NCBI GenBank assembly: GCA_002479645.1
Contig: DLOO01000076.1
Coordinates: forward strand, 3,934 to 12,978
From: Lachnoclostridium sp. UBA7482
GTDB taxonomy: Bacteria; Bacillota; Clostridia; Lachnospirales; Lachnospiraceae
Reading direction: 5' to 3'
Length of the DNA stretch: 9,045 nt
The translations under genes were made by a program, and so were the position numbers. This document shows positions 6,981-9,045 of this stretch, in pieces. The notes beneath the pieces are model-generated. The model did not search any database. It worked only from the letters and a program-made list of their open reading frames with translations, and was not told the DNA's origin. Within the stretch, counting starts at the first letter, position 1; every line of letters starts with the position of its first letter.

Positions 6981-7010
6981 TTGATAATATTCGTCCCTAT
7001 AATTAATAAT
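6981..7010 (+). promoter_or_regulatory. Possible promoter and AT-rich dyad upstream of the zinc importer genes
   Basis: A consensus -10 hexamer TATAAT occurs at 6998-7003, about 83 bases before the lipoprotein start, but no matching -35 lies 16-18 bases upstream (TTGATA at 6981 is only 11 bases away). Around it, ATAATTAATAAT at 6999-7010 is an imperfect dyad centred on ATTAAT, loosely like operators of the Fur/Zur/PerR family. A zinc-responsive repressor here would fit the downstream genes, but the match is too loose to claim. Confidence 0.3.
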
Positions 7011-7085
7011 TTGGATTTTCATTGGTTTTATTGCCATATTATGAGTATGAACGTGTGCGAAACGCAGATGAAGGAATTTGGAAGA

Positions 7086-8081
7086 ATGAAAATGTGGAAA
7101 CGAGCGGCGGTTTTGCTGGTGACGCTTGTCTTAAGCGTTAGCATGTCAGGCGGCTGTCGGATGAAGAAAAAAGAAGGATACACGGTCGTTTGTACCATTT
7201 ACCCCATCTATGACTGGGTGCAGACTGTGTTAGAAGGCGTGGATGAGGTTCAGCCGATTTTGCTTGCCGATAAGGGCGTAGATATGCATAGCTATCAGGC
7301 AAATGCGGACGATATCATTAACATCCGTGAAAGCTCCCTGATGGTGATGGTTGGCGGGGAGTCGGAAAACTGGGTGCAGGACGTGCTTGATAGCGGTTCC
7401 TTTGGACAGAAACAAACGGTTGTGTCGTTATTAGAGCTTCTGGGCGACCGCGCTAAGGTCGAAGAGGTTGTGGAAGGTATGGAGCACGAACACGAAGAGG
7501 GAAATCCGTTGGATGAGCTTCCCGGTGACGATGACCACGACCATGAGGATGCGGAATACGATGAGCATGTATGGCTTTCTTTGAGAAATGCATATTTTTG
7601 TGTCGAGGAACTTGCGGAAATTCTCACGGCGGAACTTCCGGAACACAAGGATGTGATTTTTGCGAACAAAACCGCCTACCAGGAGAAGCTTGCGGCGCTT
7701 GATGAACGATACAAAGCGCTTCGTGCAGAGGCAAAGTATGACACGATGATTGTGGGAGACCGATTCCCCTTCCGATATCTGGCAGATGATTATGACCTGA
7801 AGTATTATGCAGCATTTGCGGGCTGTTCGGCAGAGAGTGAAGCCAGCTTCGATACGGTTATTTTCTTGGCGCAGAAAATGGACGAGCTTGATGTCAAATG
7901 CCTGTTGGTTATTGAGAGCTCGAATCGAAAGCTTGCGAAGACGATTATTTCCAATACCAAGTCTTCTGACTGCAGGATTTTAGAACTGGATTCTCTGCAA
8001 TCGACAATTCCCGGAGGTGGGATAAGTTATCTTGGCGTTATGGAGAAAAATCTGGAGGTGCTTTCCGAGGCTCTTCGATAA
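7086..8081 (+). CDS. znuA: Zinc-type ABC transporter substrate-binding lipoprotein (cluster A-I, ZnuA/AdcA family)
   Basis: Captures zinc outside the membrane and delivers it to the permease encoded next. From ATG 7086 it has 331 residues: a signal peptide (KMWKR then a hydrophobic run) ending SMSGGC, with Cys24 as the likely lipidated residue, although Ser at -3 is atypical for a lipobox. The family fold is clear from VVCTIYPIYDW (34-44) and DMHSY with His68. An acidic, His-containing loop follows at about 132-160 (EHEHEE, DDDHDHEDAEYD), typical of zinc rather than manganese binders, and then DEHVWLSLRNA with His161. The third ligand region reads GDRFPFRYLADDY instead of the usual HDAFGYL, so the expected His is Arg226; Cys247 in FAGCSAE is nearby. 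ATG 7086 has AAGGA 10 bases upstream and starts a normal signal peptide; ATG 7092, or 7068, is possible. The permease starts 64 bases after the stop. Manganese or another metal cannot be excluded. Confidence 0.85.
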   Translation: MKMWKRAAVLLVTLVLSVSMSGGCRMKKKEGYTVVCTIYPIYDWVQTVLEGVDEVQPILLADKGVDMHSYQANADDIINIRESSLMVMVGGESENWVQDVLDSGSFGQKQTVVSLLELLGDRAKVEEVVEGMEHEHEEGNPLDELPGDDDHDHEDAEYDEHVWLSLRNAYFCVEELAEILTAELPEHKDVIFANKTAYQEKLAALDERYKALRAEAKYDTMIVGDRFPFRYLADDYDLKYYAAFAGCSAESEASFDTVIFLAQKMDELDVKCLLVIESSNRKLAKTIISNTKSSDCRILELDSLQSTIPGGGISYLGVMEKNLEVLSEALR

Positions 8082-8090
8082 ATAGATTGG

Positions 8091-8116
8091 CGTTCCGCGC
8101 TGTCTTTGGCGGAACG
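8091..8116 (+). repeat. Intercistronic hairpin between the lipoprotein and permease genes
   Basis: CGTTCCGC at 8091-8098 and GCGGAACG at 8109-8116 form a perfect 8-base-pair stem around a 10-base loop, starting 9 bases after the lipoprotein stop. No T run follows (GCAGAAG comes next), so it is not a normal intrinsic terminator. Such hairpins often protect the 3' end of an upstream message, which would favour more binding protein than permease; that role is inferred. Confidence 0.6.
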
Positions 8117-8145
8117 GCAGAAGAAACGAAAAGAATGGAGATATT

Positions 8146-8985
8146 ATGGAAATACTGCAAACTCTGGGGCATTATCTGTCCTACCCATTTGTGCGATATT
8201 CCCTGATTGTCGGAATCCTGATTGCACTGTGCTCGGCGCTTCTCGGAGTGGTGCTTGTGCTGAAACGGTTTTCCTTTATTGGGGACGGTCTTTCGCATGT
8301 GGCATTTGGCGCAATTGCGGTTGCGATGGTTCTGAGAGTGACGAATCAGACGGCATTGGTGTTACCGATTACCGTGGCTGCAGCAGTTGTGCTGCTTCGC
8401 ACCGGGCAAAATCCGAAGGTAAACGCAGATGCGGCAATCGCTATGATTTCCGTCAGTGCGCTTGCTGTCGGTTACCTGTTGATGAACATTACTTCAACCT
8501 CGAGCAATGTGTCCGGAGATGTGTGCTCCACACTGTTTGGTTCCAACTCGATTCTTACCTTGCGTGTGGAAGATGTGTATCTGTGTATCGGGATGTCGCT
8601 TCTGGTGCTGATTGTCTTTGTGATGTGTTATCACCGTATTTTTGCCGTAACCTTTGATGAAAATTTCTCTCGGGCGGCAGGCCTGCGTGTCGGTACCTAC
8701 AACACGCTGATTGCCTGTATTACGGCAGCAATTATCGTACTGGCGATGAATCTTGTGGGTTCGCTGTTGGTATCGGCTCTGATCATTTTTCCGGCGCTGT
8801 CCTCGATGCGGCTGTTTTGCAGTTTCCGCGGAGTAGTTATCTCCTCCGGAGCGATTGCGGTTCTTTGCGCTCTGATTGGCATTCTGATTTCCCTGCTTGC
8901 GGCAACGCCGGTAGGGGCAACCATCGTGGCTGTGGATTTGCTTGTATTTGTGCTTTGCGTCGGCGCGGCGAAGGTAAGAGGGTAA
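8146..8985 (+). CDS. znuB: Zinc-type ABC transporter permease (ABC-3 family)
   Basis: Integral membrane subunit that passes the metal from the binding lipoprotein through the membrane, driven by a separate ATPase. It has 279 residues, standard for the family, and consists mostly of hydrophobic segments, about eight helices by eye. Family marks are VLKRFSFIGDGLSHVAFGAIA (38-58), the coupling-helix region VTFDENFSRAAGLRVGTYN (168-186), and MNLVGSLLVSALIIFPALSS (201-220). GGAG at 8137-8140 lies 5 bases before ATG 8146, which fixes the start. It follows the binding-protein gene by 64 bases across a stable hairpin. No ATPase gene lies between the two or begins in the 60 bases after the stop, so the importer is incomplete in this window. 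The family name is firm; zinc as substrate rests on the neighbour's acidic His loop. Confidence 0.9.
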   Translation: MEILQTLGHYLSYPFVRYSLIVGILIALCSALLGVVLVLKRFSFIGDGLSHVAFGAIAVAMVLRVTNQTALVLPITVAAAVVLLRTGQNPKVNADAAIAMISVSALAVGYLLMNITSTSSNVSGDVCSTLFGSNSILTLRVEDVYLCIGMSLLVLIVFVMCYHRIFAVTFDENFSRAAGLRVGTYNTLIACITAAIIVLAMNLVGSLLVSALIIFPALSSMRLFCSFRGVVISSGAIAVLCALIGILISLLAATPVGATIVAVDLLVFVLCVGAAKVRG

Positions 8986-8996
8986 GAACCATAAAA

Positions 8997-9024
8997 AGGA
9001 TGCACGCTTGCATTTTCATTTTCC
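8997..9024 (+). terminator. Weak terminator-like hairpin after the permease gene
   Basis: AGGATGCA at 8997-9004 pairs with TGCATTTT at 9009-9016 around a CGCT loop; two of the eight pairs are G-U. A T-rich tail with C and A interruptions follows. It starts 12 bases after the permease stop. The stem is weak, so only partial termination would be expected. Confidence 0.3.
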
Positions 9025-9036
9025 CTGTGCTATACT
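9008..9036 (+). promoter_or_regulatory. Promoter pointing off the right edge
   Basis: TTGCAT at 9008-9013 and TATACT at 9031-9036 are 17 bases apart, and TGC directly precedes the -10, giving the extended element TGCTATACT. This is identical to the minus-strand element before tadA. It implies that a new transcription unit begins just past the window, separate from the importer genes. Confidence 0.55.
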
Positions 9037-9045
9037 TATGCAAAG

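Noticed and set aside
6963..6997. Inverted repeat GGGAC ... GTCCC upstream of the lipoprotein gene
   Set aside because: Only five base pairs with a 25-base loop; expected by chance in a gap of this size.
8106..8657. Plus-strand open frame of 183 codons overlapping the permease start
   Set aside because: It lies in another frame of the permease gene, has no family features, and its cysteine-rich product is typical of an out-of-frame translation.
1..9045. tRNA or rRNA genes, CRISPR arrays, insertion sequences, attachment sites
   Set aside because: No cloverleaf, no regularly spaced repeats, no transposase or integrase, and no flanking direct repeats were seen by eye on either strand.

Overview
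The window looks like a stretch of a Firmicutes chromosome, most likely a clostridial (Lachnospiraceae-type) genome. This rests on moderate G+C, AT-rich intergenic gaps, purine-rich GGAGG-type ribosome sites 5-10 bases before ATG starts, and the style of the proteins. It is densely coding: six genes, no RNA genes, no insertion sequences, no CRISPR array, and no gene-free stretch above 200 bases.

Layout. (1) Positions 1-482, minus strand: tRNA adenosine deaminase tadA, cut by the left edge. (2) 483-644: a short divergent regulatory region with overlapping promoters on the two strands and a cluster of TTCGC/GCGAA inverted repeats. (3) 645-5376, plus strand: two genes 34 bases apart forming a cyclic di-GMP signalling pair. 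The first is a soluble protein with a LacI-type sugar-binding fold, a GAF-like region and an intact GGDEF diguanylate cyclase domain. The second begins with an XRE-type DNA-binding domain, followed by PAS-like sensor modules, a broken GGDEF domain (HSDDF) and an EAL domain that has lost a catalytic glutamate. (4) 5511-6902: asnS, asparaginyl-tRNA synthetase, preceded by a leader with two inverted repeats and followed by a terminator. (5) 7086-8985: a zinc-type ABC importer pair, binding lipoprotein and membrane permease, with no ATPase gene between or within 60 bases after them. (6) 8986-9045: a weak terminator-like hairpin and an extended -10 promoter pointing off the right edge.

The most interesting part is the pair in (3). 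A cytoplasmic ligand-sensing cyclase sits next to a predicted DNA-binding protein whose GGDEF and EAL domains both carry substitutions expected to abolish or weaken catalysis. The simplest reading, which is inference, is that the first protein makes cyclic di-GMP in response to a small molecule, perhaps a sugar. The second would read cyclic di-GMP through its EAL domain and control transcription, possibly through the repeats upstream of its own operon. The tadA, asnS and importer genes are ordinary housekeeping functions with no obvious tie to this pair.
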